Positions 1 to 5,215 of a DNA stretch of 7,535 bases are shown piece after piece. The notes beneath the pieces are model-generated. The model saw nothing but the letters and a program-made list of their open reading frames with translations. It was not told where the DNA came from and did not search any database. Numbering within the stretch: position 1 is the stretch's first letter; each line of letters starts with the position of its first letter. The stretch is from CAYSBK01 sp964429265 (GTDB taxonomy: Bacteria > Planctomycetota > Phycisphaerae > Sedimentisphaerales > Anaerobacaceae). Location: positions 1 to 7,535 of the forward strand of contig CAYSBK010000121.1 of NCBI GenBank assembly GCA_964429265.1. The letters are read 5' to 3'. The translations under genes were made by a program, and so were the position numbers.

Positions 1-106
1 CTGTCCCAGGTGAAACTTCTGTTTTCAGGCCACTCGGCTCAAAACTGACCTTACAGCCTTTGACCCTGTTGATCTGCTTTCCTTTTGTAATATTGCCGGA
101 ACTCAT
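1..106 (-). CDS. Partial N-terminus of probable 2Fe-2S/ASKHA (DUF4445) protein
   Basis: Only the first 35 codons are inside the window; the gene runs off the left edge with no stop. After about 17 basic, poorly conserved residues the peptide reads KVSFEPSGLKTEVSPGT (residues 19-35). This resembles the first two beta strands of the 2Fe-2S ferredoxin domain that opens DUF4445 proteins, the ASKHA-type reductive activators of corrinoid proteins (RamA/RACE family), which typically begin with a 'V-F-PSG--VEV--GT' pattern. The cluster cysteines and the ATPase domain would lie beyond the window. The ATG at 104-106 overlaps by four bases (ATGA) the stop of the small ORF upstream, and a purine-rich AAAGAAAAGAAA run precedes it in place of a clear Shine-Dalgarno. 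That a reading frame starts here is fairly likely; the family is a moderate call from a short stretch, and another beta-grasp ferredoxin is possible. Confidence 0.55.
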   Translation of the reverse strand, partial: MSSGNITKGKQINRVKGCKVSFEPSGLKTEVSPGT

Positions 107-216
107 TTTCTTTTCTTTTTCATCACGATATAGTTCTTTCGAAGATTCTGGGCAAATTCACCAAAGTCATCTGTTATTTTTCCTCCATCAATCGTCACTT
201 CCTTCGAATTTGGCAT
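103..216 (-). CDS. Possible small protein, 37 aa, unrecognised
   Basis: This 37-codon frame runs from an ATG at 214-216 to a TGA at 103-105. It begins MPNSKEVTIDGGKITDDFGE and ends in a very basic KKKRK tail. No family is recognised. The argument for it is positional: its TGA overlaps the ATG of the downstream gene in an ATGA arrangement, the usual signature of translational coupling, and the composition is protein-like rather than low complexity. Against it, the only upstream purine motif is AAAGAA immediately before the ATG, which is a poor ribosome-binding site, and the frame is short enough to be open by chance. The frame stays open upstream to a TAA near 250, with no better start codon seen. 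It may be a leader peptide for the downstream gene. Confidence 0.35.
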   Translation of the reverse strand: MPNSKEVTIDGGKITDDFGEFAQNLRKNYIVMKKKRK

Positions 217-262
217 TTCTTTGAAAAGGTACTGCTTGTTTTTTCTGCTTTATCCTGTGTTG

Positions 263-523
263 TTAAGGCTCGCAGGGTTTTTTATCGCAGGGTGTATCCC
301 GACCACAACAGGGTTTGTCCCTGCCGCAGGACGGTGAGCTATTCTTGGGATAATCTGTTGCGTAGAAACCTGAGCCTTTGAAAATCACGGCTGCTCCACG
401 GCCGATTAACCGCTGAACTTTACCATCGCACTTAGGACACTTCTCCAAGGGCTTATCCTTCATGCTCTGGAATTTCTCAAACGTATAACCACACGCCTCG
501 CATTTGTATTCATATGTAGGCAT
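263..523 (-). CDS. FmdB-family zinc-ribbon protein with Cys-rich tail
   Basis: An 86-residue protein opening with MPTYEYKCEACGYTFE, the hallmark start of the FmdB/CxxC_CXXC_SSSS putative regulatory family. A single zinc ribbon is formed by C8-x2-C11 and C29-x2-C32. The following segment, about residues 39-58 (RLIGRG...FKGSGFYATDYPK), also matches family members. The C-terminus, from residue 66, holds five more cysteines (C66, C72, C73, C79, C84) between charged residues, so it could bind a second metal. FmdB was named from a formamidase/amidase regulator, and the function of most members is unknown. The ATG at 521-523 has only a weak upstream site (AGGCTCGGGAC), but the family-typical first residues fix the start. 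It is separated from the ORP-like gene by 121 bases and may be transcribed with it or independently. Confidence 0.9.
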   Translation of the reverse strand: MPTYEYKCEACGYTFEKFQSMKDKPLEKCPKCDGKVQRLIGRGAAVIFKGSGFYATDYPKNSSPSCGRDKPCCGRDTPCDKKPCEP

Positions 524-644
524 TGTCCCGAGCCTAAGAAATATGCAGTAGTAACAGGATATACGCCCTCAGGCTAAAGCCTTTCATTATCACTGGGAAG
601 GAGCCTTCTAAACAGCAGATCGTCCCTATATTTCCTTTATCAAA
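524..644. other. 121-base non-coding spacer with two short palindromes
   Basis: No coding frame is supported here. Two perfect short palindromes are visible: aggct-aa-agcct at 571-582 and gaagg-ag-ccttc at 597-608. Both have two-base centres, too tight for a stable stem without opening inner pairs, and neither is followed by a T-run in the minus-strand direction, so I do not call a terminator. On the minus strand a TTTAGA, 15 bases, then GATAAT (within about 585-611) could be a weak sigma-70-like promoter for the FmdB gene, but the spacing is short and the support poor. Confidence 0.4.
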
Positions 645-983
645 TCAGTGGTCACAGATGTTATCCCCGGTTTGAAGTGTGCCATTCAAATAAGTGGATA
701 CAAGTTCTTCCGGCAGGCCTCCTGCTGCACCGATAACAACCTCAATGTTATACTGAGCGAAGAGCTGCTGCGCACGTTGGCCCATGCCACCAGCTATAAT
801 AACGTCAGCCTGCTGTTCGCTAAGCCATTGGGGCAGCACACCCGGCTGATGAGCAGGCGGTTGCAACGTGGCGATGCTGGAAATCTCTTTAGTTTTTTCA
901 TCAACATCTACCAATGCAAATTCTTCGCAATGGCCGAAATGAAGACTTAACTTGCCTTGGGCTAATGGTATTGCTATACGCAT
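645..983 (-). CDS. NifX/NifB-type (orange-protein-like) metal-sulfur cluster-binding protein
   Basis: A 112-residue single-domain protein of the dinitrogenase iron-molybdenum cofactor biosynthesis family (NifX/NafY/NifB C-terminus; orange protein, ORP, belongs here). It starts MRIAIPL and shows HFGHCEEF (residues 15-22), PPAHQPGVLPQWL (42-54), AGGMGQRA (64-71) and a C-terminal C109-D-H. H15, H18, C19, H45 and C109 are plausible cluster or metal ligands. The length fits ORP and stand-alone NifX-like proteins. A frame that stays open upstream to 1142 is not used: it would overlap the Mrp gene, whereas AGAAGGAGA at 991-999 sits eight bases before the ATG at 981-983. It follows the Mrp ATPase by 40 bases, matching the Mrp/ORP pairing known in Desulfovibrio. 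No nif structural genes are seen, so a general Fe-S, Mo-S or Mo-Cu-S carrier role is more likely than nitrogenase work. The metal is not known from sequence. Confidence 0.88.
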   Translation of the reverse strand: MRIAIPLAQGKLSLHFGHCEEFALVDVDEKTKEISSIATLQPPAHQPGVLPQWLSEQQADVIIAGGMGQRAQQLFAQYNIEVVIGAAGGLPEELVSTYLNGTLQTGDNICDH

Positions 984-990
984 TTTGTTA

Positions 991-999
991 TCTCCTTCT
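991..999 (-). promoter_or_regulatory. Ribosome-binding site fixing the NifX/ORP-like start
   Basis: On the minus strand this reads AGAAGGAGA, with GGAG eight bases upstream of the ATG at 981-983. It selects that ATG over the in-frame start at 1142, which lies inside the Mrp gene and would add 53 residues foreign to the family. Confidence 0.85.
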
Positions 1000-1023
1000 A
1001 AATGGTAACTATGGTCTTGGCTT

Positions 1024-1869
1024 TCAGTCGAGATCAAGCAGCGGCTGCATGGCTTTTTTGAAAGCCTTTGCTGTTTCGCTTCGGCTGTAATGATATACGT
1101 AAGGCCGGCCGTCATCGCAGGCTTGGACAATTCGTGGATCAATTGGTATTCGCCCTAAGAAAGGTACGTTCATTTCCGCTGCCATTTGTTCGCCTCCACC
1201 TGATTTGAATATATCAGTTCTTTCGCCGCACTTGGGACAGACAAAACCGCTCATATTTTCTAATACGCCTAACACAGGAAGATTCAGATTTCGGCAGAAA
1301 GTTATCCCCTTGCGAACATCATTCAAGGCCACTTCCTGGGGGGTGGTAACTATAATTGCACCGTCGGCATTTTCCAAAAGCTGCACAACTGAAAGCGGCT
1401 CATCACCGGTGCCGGGAGGGCTGTCAATAATCATAAAATCCAGATTGCCCCACTGCACATTTTTGAGGAATTGCTTTATCATTTGATACTTCATAGGGCC
1501 TCTCCATATCACTGCGTCATCTTTTCCACGCAGCAGAAAGCCTATCGACATAACCTTTAAGCCGCCAGTTGTTTCCACCGGCAGGATCGCATCGCCGACC
1601 GCGTGGACGGCCTTACTTTCCAGATTCAGAAGCTTTGGGATGCTTGGGCCGTGTATGTCAACGTCGAGCAGGCCCACCCGCTTGTCTGCCAGGGACAGGG
1701 AGATTGCGAGATTCGCTGCCACCGTGCTCTTGCCGACACCCCCCTTGCCGCTGAGTACGAGTATCCTGTGTTTTATTCTTTTAACCCTCTGGCGGACTTG
1801 CTCCTGCTCAGCTTGCGCTTTCTTCAGCTGTTCTTTGCTAATCCGAGGATCGCGTGTTTGTTCTGCCAT
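1024..1869 (-). CDS. mrp: Mrp/NBP35-family iron-sulfur carrier ATPase
   Basis: A 281-residue P-loop ATPase of the Mrp/ApbC/Nbp35 family, cytosolic dimers that hold and transfer a bridging [4Fe-4S] cluster. After a charged helical N-terminus of about 30 residues comes the deviant Walker A GKGGVGKS (41-48), DVDIHGPSIPKL (69-80), the switch II/Walker B region DSPPGTGDE (149-157), and ENMSGFVCPKC (204-214), in which C211 and C214 are the conserved cluster-bridging pair. The usual N-terminal DUF59/MIP18 domain is absent, as in many anaerobe Mrp proteins, and the NifX-like domain fused to some Desulfovibrio homologues is a separate gene just downstream. The ATG at 1867-1869 has a good AGGAAGG site at 1878-1884. 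The YkoF-like gene upstream ends 38 bases before it. Family assignment is firm; the client cluster or apoprotein is unknown. Confidence 0.95.
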   Translation of the reverse strand: MAEQTRDPRISKEQLKKAQAEQEQVRQRVKRIKHRILVLSGKGGVGKSTVAANLAISLSLADKRVGLLDVDIHGPSIPKLLNLESKAVHAVGDAILPVETTGGLKVMSIGFLLRGKDDAVIWRGPMKYQMIKQFLKNVQWGNLDFMIIDSPPGTGDEPLSVVQLLENADGAIIVTTPQEVALNDVRKGITFCRNLNLPVLGVLENMSGFVCPKCGERTDIFKSGGGEQMAAEMNVPFLGRIPIDPRIVQACDDGRPYVYHYSRSETAKAFKKAMQPLLDLD

Positions 1870-1907
1870 AGCTGGTTCCTTCCTATTTACCTTGGCTGTA
1901 CATACCG

Positions 1908-2153
1908 TCAGGCGTCTGGACAGGCGTTGGAAATCTTCAGTGTCATAAAGATCGCGTATTTTTCAGCAAGCTGCTCAAAGGCTTTTCGCAAGCCTTCAAA
2001 GAGGTTTCGGCTGTCTCCAACGACTAAGCTGCTCATGCTTCCAACCCTGACATCAACCTTGTTGTTCCGTAGTATTTCAACAAATTCATTGATTGGTTCA
2101 GCCAAGTTACTCTCACGCAGTGGGTACAAACTGACTTCTGCTTGTGCTTTCAT
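1908..2153 (-). CDS. YkoF-like (thiamine/HMP-binding fold) small protein
   Basis: An 81-residue protein. AEVSLYPL (residues 5-12) and KISNACP (73-79), with VGSMSSLVVG between them (about 37-46), match the YkoF/thiamine-binding ferredoxin-like fold family. Bacillus YkoF has two such domains and binds thiamine or hydroxymethylpyrimidine; this protein has a single domain and would need to dimerise. No thiamine biosynthesis or ECF transport gene is nearby and no TPP riboswitch was recognised, so the ligand here is open. Its ATG (2151-2153) overlaps the stop of the methyltransferase gene by four bases (ATGA), implying translational coupling, and GAAGGTAATATT precedes the start. It lies directly before the Mrp gene. 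Family is likely; thiamine binding is inference. Confidence 0.78.
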   Translation of the reverse strand: MKAQAEVSLYPLRESNLAEPINEFVEILRNNKVDVRVGSMSSLVVGDSRNLFEGLRKAFEQLAEKYAIFMTLKISNACPDA

Positions 2154-2866
2154 AATATTACCTTCGCAGCAATGAAGACCCCATAGGGCAAATGCAACAA
2201 ATGGTTAATGGTGTCCGTCAACGGTGATAACCACAACAACGGCTTCGAGCGCGGTGCGAAGCCGGCGGTAACAACGCGTGTAGGTCCATACAGCTCTAAA
2301 AGCTGCGTGACTTGTCTGGGGGAAAACAGGCGGGCTTTTGAATAAAGTGATTCGGGGTTCCGTTGCCTGTTGCGATTCAACGGCGCCAGGGCGTTCAATA
2401 CGCCGACCACCAATTGCCCGCCGGGCCTGCGAGTACAGCGGACCATTTCTTGCAATACCAAATCCGGGCCGCGAACGAATTCCAAAGTCGTGATGGCCGC
2501 TGATACATCAAATGCCCCGTCGGCAAACGGCAAACAATGCGCGTCTGCCACTTGAAACGACGCGTTTTCAATGGCTTTGCTTTGTGCGACCCTTATCATA
2601 TTCTCTGAGATGTCGATGCCGGTAACCTCAAAGCCACGGTCGGCGAAAAACCGGCTCCAGTGGCCGGTACCACAGCCAACCTCCAGCAGCTTCATCCTAT
2701 GAACGTCTCGCGGAAGATATCTCGAAACAGCCTTCTTTTCCAGGCGGTCGTACATTGCTCCTTCAGCCGTTTCGTACCACTTGTCATACGTATCAGCCAC
2801 GGGGCCGAAGTCAAACCGTGAGGGCTTATCTGTTGGACTTTTCAAGCCTTTATCAGATGAGGGCAT
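2150..2866 (-). CDS. Class I SAM-dependent methyltransferase (UbiE/BioC-like fold)
   Basis: A 238-residue Rossmann-fold methyltransferase. Motif I is LLEVGCGTGHW (60-70), the ribose-binding acidic residue is D85 in GIDIS (83-87), motif II lies around ADAHCLPFADGAFD (107-120), and the post-motif RRPGG is at 146-150. The N-terminal FDFGPVADTYDKWYET (18-33) is typical of the Methyltransf_11/25 group acting on small molecules, but the substrate cannot be read from the sequence. The C-terminus (about 205-238) is hydrophobic without a clear membrane span. The start overlaps the end of the ferredoxin-MinD gene by 14 bases and the stop overlaps the YkoF-like start by four, so it is embedded in the operon. 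GTGGAGAA lies about 12 bases before the ATG, a slightly long spacing. Confidence 0.9.
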   Translation of the reverse strand: MPSSDKGLKSPTDKPSRFDFGPVADTYDKWYETAEGAMYDRLEKKAVSRYLPRDVHRMKLLEVGCGTGHWSRFFADRGFEVTGIDISENMIRVAQSKAIENASFQVADAHCLPFADGAFDVSAAITTLEFVRGPDLVLQEMVRCTRRPGGQLVVGVLNALAPLNRNRQRNPESLYSKARLFSPRQVTQLLELYGPTRVVTAGFAPRSKPLLWLSPLTDTINHLLHLPYGVFIAAKVIL

Positions 2867-3743
2867 AGGTGACGTTTCTCCACAAGGCCCTTATTTCTTC
2901 CGAGACTGCGCCGCTGGTATATTCGAGCACCGTTGACCGGAGTATCTGAGCTTTGGTAAAGGCGGTGTCGTAACGTATTTTTCCGACCACTTTCACATTC
3001 CGCATATCGGCATACTTTTCAATTTGGCCGGCCATATCAGGGTTCAAGTCGCACTTGTTAATTGTAACCATAACAGGTATTTTGAAGCCCTGGGCCAAAT
3101 CAACAACTCGCTCTAAATCATGTTTTGCTGAGAGTGTGGGTTCCGTGACTACCAGTACTAAATCCGCCCCGGTAATTGACGCAATCACCGGACAGCCGAT
3201 GCCCGGTGAGCCGTCAACAATAATCAAGTCCTTGTTCTCTTCGCTTGCGATTCTTTTCGCTTCCTTGCGTATGAGAGTCACCAATTTGCCGCTGTTTTCC
3301 TCTGCAATTCCCAATTGGGCGTGCACCATTGTCCCGAATCGGGTATCCGAAATAAACCACCTGCCGTTTATGCTGTCGTTAAACTCGATTGCATCGACGG
3401 GACAAAACTCGACGCACACTTTGCAGCCTTCACAGGAAATCGGGTCGACGGTGAATGTCTTGGAAACCGCCTCATTTGCGGGCCCGTCGAGGCTTATAGC
3501 GCCGAACCTGCACAGTTCCTGGCATTTGCCGCAGGCAATACATTTTTCAGCAACAATAGATGCCTGTTTGCCGCCCGAAAAATCGGACATATGTTTTACC
3601 TTCGGCTCCAAAACTAAGTGCAGGTCCGCAGCGTCAACATCGCAATCGGCAAACACGGCATTCTTCGCAAGTCCTGCAAATGCCGCAACGATGCTCGTCT
3701 TGCCGGTGCCGCCTTTGCCGCTTATAACCACCAATTCCTTCAT
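2853..3743 (-). CDS. MinD-like ATPase with inserted 2x[4Fe-4S] ferredoxin domain (copy 2)
   Basis: A 296-residue SIMIBI-class P-loop ATPase. The deviant Walker A GKGGTGKT is at 9-16, DCDVDAADLH at 33-42, and switch II DGSPGIGCP at 177-185. Between the first and later ATPase motifs is a bacterial-type ferredoxin insert with two CX2CX2CX3C clusters: C68/C71/C74/C78 and C104/C107/C110/C114. This architecture matches the MinD-type ATPases of Desulfovibrio ORP loci and related anaerobe proteins, thought to couple ATP hydrolysis to cluster or electron transfer in a complex. The start is the ATG at 3741-3743, preceded by GGAAGG at 3751-3756. An upstream in-frame ATG at 3821 would run into the ferredoxin gene and place a non-family extension before MKELVVISGKGG. 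Its neighbours are a dicluster ferredoxin upstream and a methyltransferase overlapping downstream. The paralogue at 5572-6432 shares the architecture. Confidence 0.93.
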   Translation of the reverse strand: MKELVVISGKGGTGKTSIVAAFAGLAKNAVFADCDVDAADLHLVLEPKVKHMSDFSGGKQASIVAEKCIACGKCQELCRFGAISLDGPANEAVSKTFTVDPISCEGCKVCVEFCPVDAIEFNDSINGRWFISDTRFGTMVHAQLGIAEENSGKLVTLIRKEAKRIASEENKDLIIVDGSPGIGCPVIASITGADLVLVVTEPTLSAKHDLERVVDLAQGFKIPVMVTINKCDLNPDMAGQIEKYADMRNVKVVGKIRYDTAFTKAQILRSTVLEYTSGAVSEEIRALWRNVTYALI

Positions 3744-3750
3744 AAATCTA

Positions 3751-3756
3751 CCTTCC
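3751..3756 (-). promoter_or_regulatory. Ribosome-binding site fixing the second MinD-like start
   Basis: On the minus strand this is GGAAGG, seven bases before the ATG at 3741-3743. It places the start exactly one codon before the KELVVISGKGG strand of the ATPase and argues against the longer in-frame ORF reaching 3821. Confidence 0.75.
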
Positions 3757-3781
3757 ATCAACAACGGTATTAACCACTCTC

Positions 3782-3807
3782 GAACCCGGCTTGGGGGATG
3801 CCGGTTC
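3782..3807 (-). repeat. Intergenic hairpin directly after the ferredoxin stop
   Basis: On the minus strand GAACCGGC (3807-3800) pairs with GCCGGGTTC (3790-3782) around a nine-base loop, giving eight G+C-rich pairs with one bulged G. It begins at the base after the ferredoxin TGA. What follows is GAGAGTGGTTAATACC with no T-run, so it is not a canonical intrinsic terminator. A role in mRNA end protection, partial termination or differential expression of ferredoxin versus MinD is possible, but inferred. Confidence 0.5.
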
Positions 3808-4170
3808 TCAGCGGCTTGCAAGATTGGCCTTTATGGAAGTTATTCTATCAATAGTAAGAGAAGCCACTTTTTGTTGCTTCTTAAAATACCGAACCATTCG
3901 TTCCAGGAACGCCTGTTGCTCTTGTAGGGTTTCAAAATGTTTTAAAAGGTCTTTGGTTCTCTCTACATTTGCCTCGACTTCCTGCGGTATCCTTTCGCTA
4001 TCGTGTCGAACAGCTTCCTCAGGACATACATCGTGACATCGGCCGCACCGAATACATTCGTCTTCGTTAATGATTGCTTTGTGATTATCGTTTAATCTAA
4101 TTGCTCCTGCCGGGCACTCATCAACACATACGCCACAACCCACACACAAATCCTCATTTACCCAGGGCAT
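3808..4170 (-). CDS. Dicluster 2x[4Fe-4S] ferredoxin with C-terminal helical extension
   Basis: A 120-residue protein. The first half is a bacterial 2[4Fe-4S] ferredoxin with C9/C12/C15/C19-P and C39/C42/C45/C49-P, each CX2CX2CX3CP. The second half, from about residue 60, has no cysteines and is rich in E, K, Q and L (for example VERTKDLLKHFETLQEQQAF, 69-88). It should form long amphipathic helices, probably a docking or dimerisation element; ordinary ferredoxins end near residue 60. The start at 4168-4170 (MPWVNEDLC) is chosen because AAAAGGAGA sits nine bases upstream; an in-frame ATG at 4206 lacks that site. It is the first gene after the 125-base spacer and precedes the second ferredoxin-MinD ATPase, its likely electron-transfer partner (inference from neighbourhood). 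Confidence 0.92.
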   Translation of the reverse strand: MPWVNEDLCVGCGVCVDECPAGAIRLNDNHKAIINEDECIRCGRCHDVCPEEAVRHDSERIPQEVEANVERTKDLLKHFETLQEQQAFLERMVRYFKKQQKVASLTIDRITSIKANLASR

Positions 4171-4178
4171 ATTCTTTA

Positions 4179-4187
4179 TCTCCTTTT
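4179..4187 (-). promoter_or_regulatory. Ribosome-binding site fixing the ferredoxin start
   Basis: On the minus strand this reads AAAAGGAGA, with GGAG nine bases before the ATG at 4168-4170. It is one of the strongest Shine-Dalgarno matches in the window and decides against the longer in-frame start at 4206. Confidence 0.85.
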
Positions 4188-4237
4188 CTATTTGCACACA
4201 ATTCAAAAATCACCTTTTGTAAATGTCGCATGTTTAA

Positions 4238-4284
4238 GCACATAAGTCTCTTGGATTTTCATACATTTTGAGACTTACAAGTGC
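4238..4284. promoter_or_regulatory. Long inverted repeat upstream of the ferredoxin gene
   Basis: Plus-strand gcac-a-taagtctc (4238-4250) and gagactta-caa-gtgc (4270-4284) form an eight-base perfect inverted repeat with a further four-base outer stem, separated by a small internal loop; the spacer is 19 bases. It sits in the largest intergenic gap of the window (4171-4295), between the methyltransferase stop and the ferredoxin ribosome-binding site. It could be an operator, an mRNA structure, or a weak terminator for the upstream group. It is not followed by a convincing T-run, and no clear -35/-10 pair was identified beside it. Confidence 0.4.
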
Positions 4285-4295
4285 TACAGCTCAGA

Positions 4296-4850
4296 TCAAT
4301 TATTACTGCGAAAACCCGTTACCCAAAGAATTTGTTTATGTTCAATTCGTTTAGCCCGGATATCTTTGAAACCGGCCTTCCGCAGATAATTCGTTAATTC
4401 CTTGATGGTATAGTAACTCTCGTTCCATAACTTTTGGGCCAACGAGTTGCGAGGGAATTCAACAATAAGTATTTTGCCGCCTGGTCGCAAAACTCGATGG
4501 GTCTCTTGTAAAATGCGCTGAGAATTTTTCATCTCATGCAAAGCCCAAAACATTATCGCTGCATCTATCGTTTTGTTTCGAATAAAAGTGAGCCGAGATG
4601 CATCTTTGCGAATGCAGCGAACGCGTCTGGTGTGTGTGGTGATATTGCGGTTATTAGGGAAACTATCGGCAGAAATATCCACTCCTGTAACTTCTTGATC
4701 ATAGGTTTTGGATAAGTACCTGGCAAGCTCACACGCTCCGCATCCCAAATCGAGCACACGATAAGCTAAACGCAACTCGCGACCGACACGTTGATACAAA
4801 CGTGGTTTAATCTTGTCGTAAAAGTTATTGGGCAGGTCCTCAGGACTCAT
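4296..4850 (-). CDS. Small class I SAM-dependent methyltransferase
   Basis: A 184-residue Rossmann methyltransferase, shorter than usual. Motif I is VLDLGCGACEL (32-42), with A39-C40 where most relatives have T-G; the acidic ribose contact is D58 in GVDIS (56-60); FWALHEM (101-107) follows motif II; and LRPGGKILIVEFPR (121-134) is a UbiE-like motif III. Only about 30 residues precede motif I, so the substrate-capping N-terminal region is reduced. The substrate is unknown. The ATG at 4848-4850 has no good Shine-Dalgarno (TAGGCGCTGCCA) and lies nine bases after the TAG that ends the DsrE-like frame, in the same frame, so translation may depend on ribosomes arriving from upstream. It ends the first gene group; a 125-base spacer follows. 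Confidence 0.87.
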   Translation of the reverse strand: MSPEDLPNNFYDKIKPRLYQRVGRELRLAYRVLDLGCGACELARYLSKTYDQEVTGVDISADSFPNNRNITTHTRRVRCIRKDASRLTFIRNKTIDAAIMFWALHEMKNSQRILQETHRVLRPGGKILIVEFPRNSLAQKLWNESYYTIKELTNYLRKAGFKDIRAKRIEHKQILWVTGFRSNN

Positions 4851-4859
4851 TGGCAGCGC

Positions 4860-5215
4860 CTAAAACGAAATAACCTTATCAGCTTGCTTGACCCATTGGG
4901 CTGATTCGACCATCTTGGCTTGCTGTGTACCTTCAAAGCAAGGCGCGCCTCTATGTATACCGCAGCGTAACTCGCAGGTACCGCATACTTTGACAGGGAC
5001 ACTTTTTTTAACCAGTTCCTTCAACATTTCCCATAACTCAAAGTAACCTTCAGGCGGCGTAGCCGCATCACGAGCCAAGTGGACCGAATCGTTCATAAAA
5101 AACATATTCACTTCCAAGCGGGCATTAAGTAGTTTTCTGTCACCCGAAATTCATTCCATGCAACATCTGTACCCTCGTATGGATTTCTGTTAAATGCAAG
5201 AACAGCGTTTATCAT
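4860..5215 (-). pseudogene. DsrE-family sulfur-transfer protein, interrupted by an apparent -1 frameshift
   Basis: Two frames together give one DsrE/DsrF-like protein of about 118 residues, a normal length. Frame one starts at the ATG 5213-5215 (MINAVLAFNRNPYEGTDVAW...) and runs into a TGA at 5108-5110 after losing similarity. Frame two, open up to a TGA near 5151-5153, gives LEVNMFFMNDSVHLARDA and ends ADKVISF at a TAG (4860-4862). Adding one A to the AAAA run at 5133-5136 joins them as NEFRVTEKLLNARLEVNMFF, in good register with the family. Four cysteines (C78, C81, C85, C93 of the joined protein) lie in the expected sulfur-handling region. The start overlaps the J-domain gene by 26 bases and no strong ribosome-binding site is seen. 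The intact C-terminal half suggests a recent mutation or a homopolymer sequencing error. A shorter product from the TTG at 5115-5117 is possible but would lack the first strand and helix. Confidence 0.8.

Noticed and set aside
571..608. Short palindromes as intrinsic terminators
   Set aside because: Two-base centres give very short usable stems, and no T-run follows in the direction of transcription.
984..1142. N-terminal extension of the NifX/ORP-like protein
   Set aside because: It overlaps the Mrp coding region, adds non-family sequence and ignores the strong AGAAGGAGA site before the ATG at 983.
1603..2175. Plus-strand open frame of 190 codons
   Set aside because: Antisense to Mrp and the YkoF-like gene; no domain motifs and no credible ribosome-binding site.
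3055..3927. Plus-strand open frame of 290 codons
   Set aside because: It lies antisense to the second ferredoxin-MinD gene and the ferredoxin gene, whose motifs are unambiguous. The plus-strand peptide is Ser/Thr/Pro-rich with no recognisable domain, as expected for a shadow frame.
4565..4759. Minus-strand 64-codon frame inside the small methyltransferase
   Set aside because: Different frame of a gene with clear SAM-binding motifs; no independent evidence.
5108..5150. Programmed -1 frameshift in the DsrE-like gene
   Set aside because: No X XXY YYZ heptamer, no internal Shine-Dalgarno and no obvious downstream stimulatory structure. A single missing A explains the data more simply, though programmed shifting is not formally excluded.
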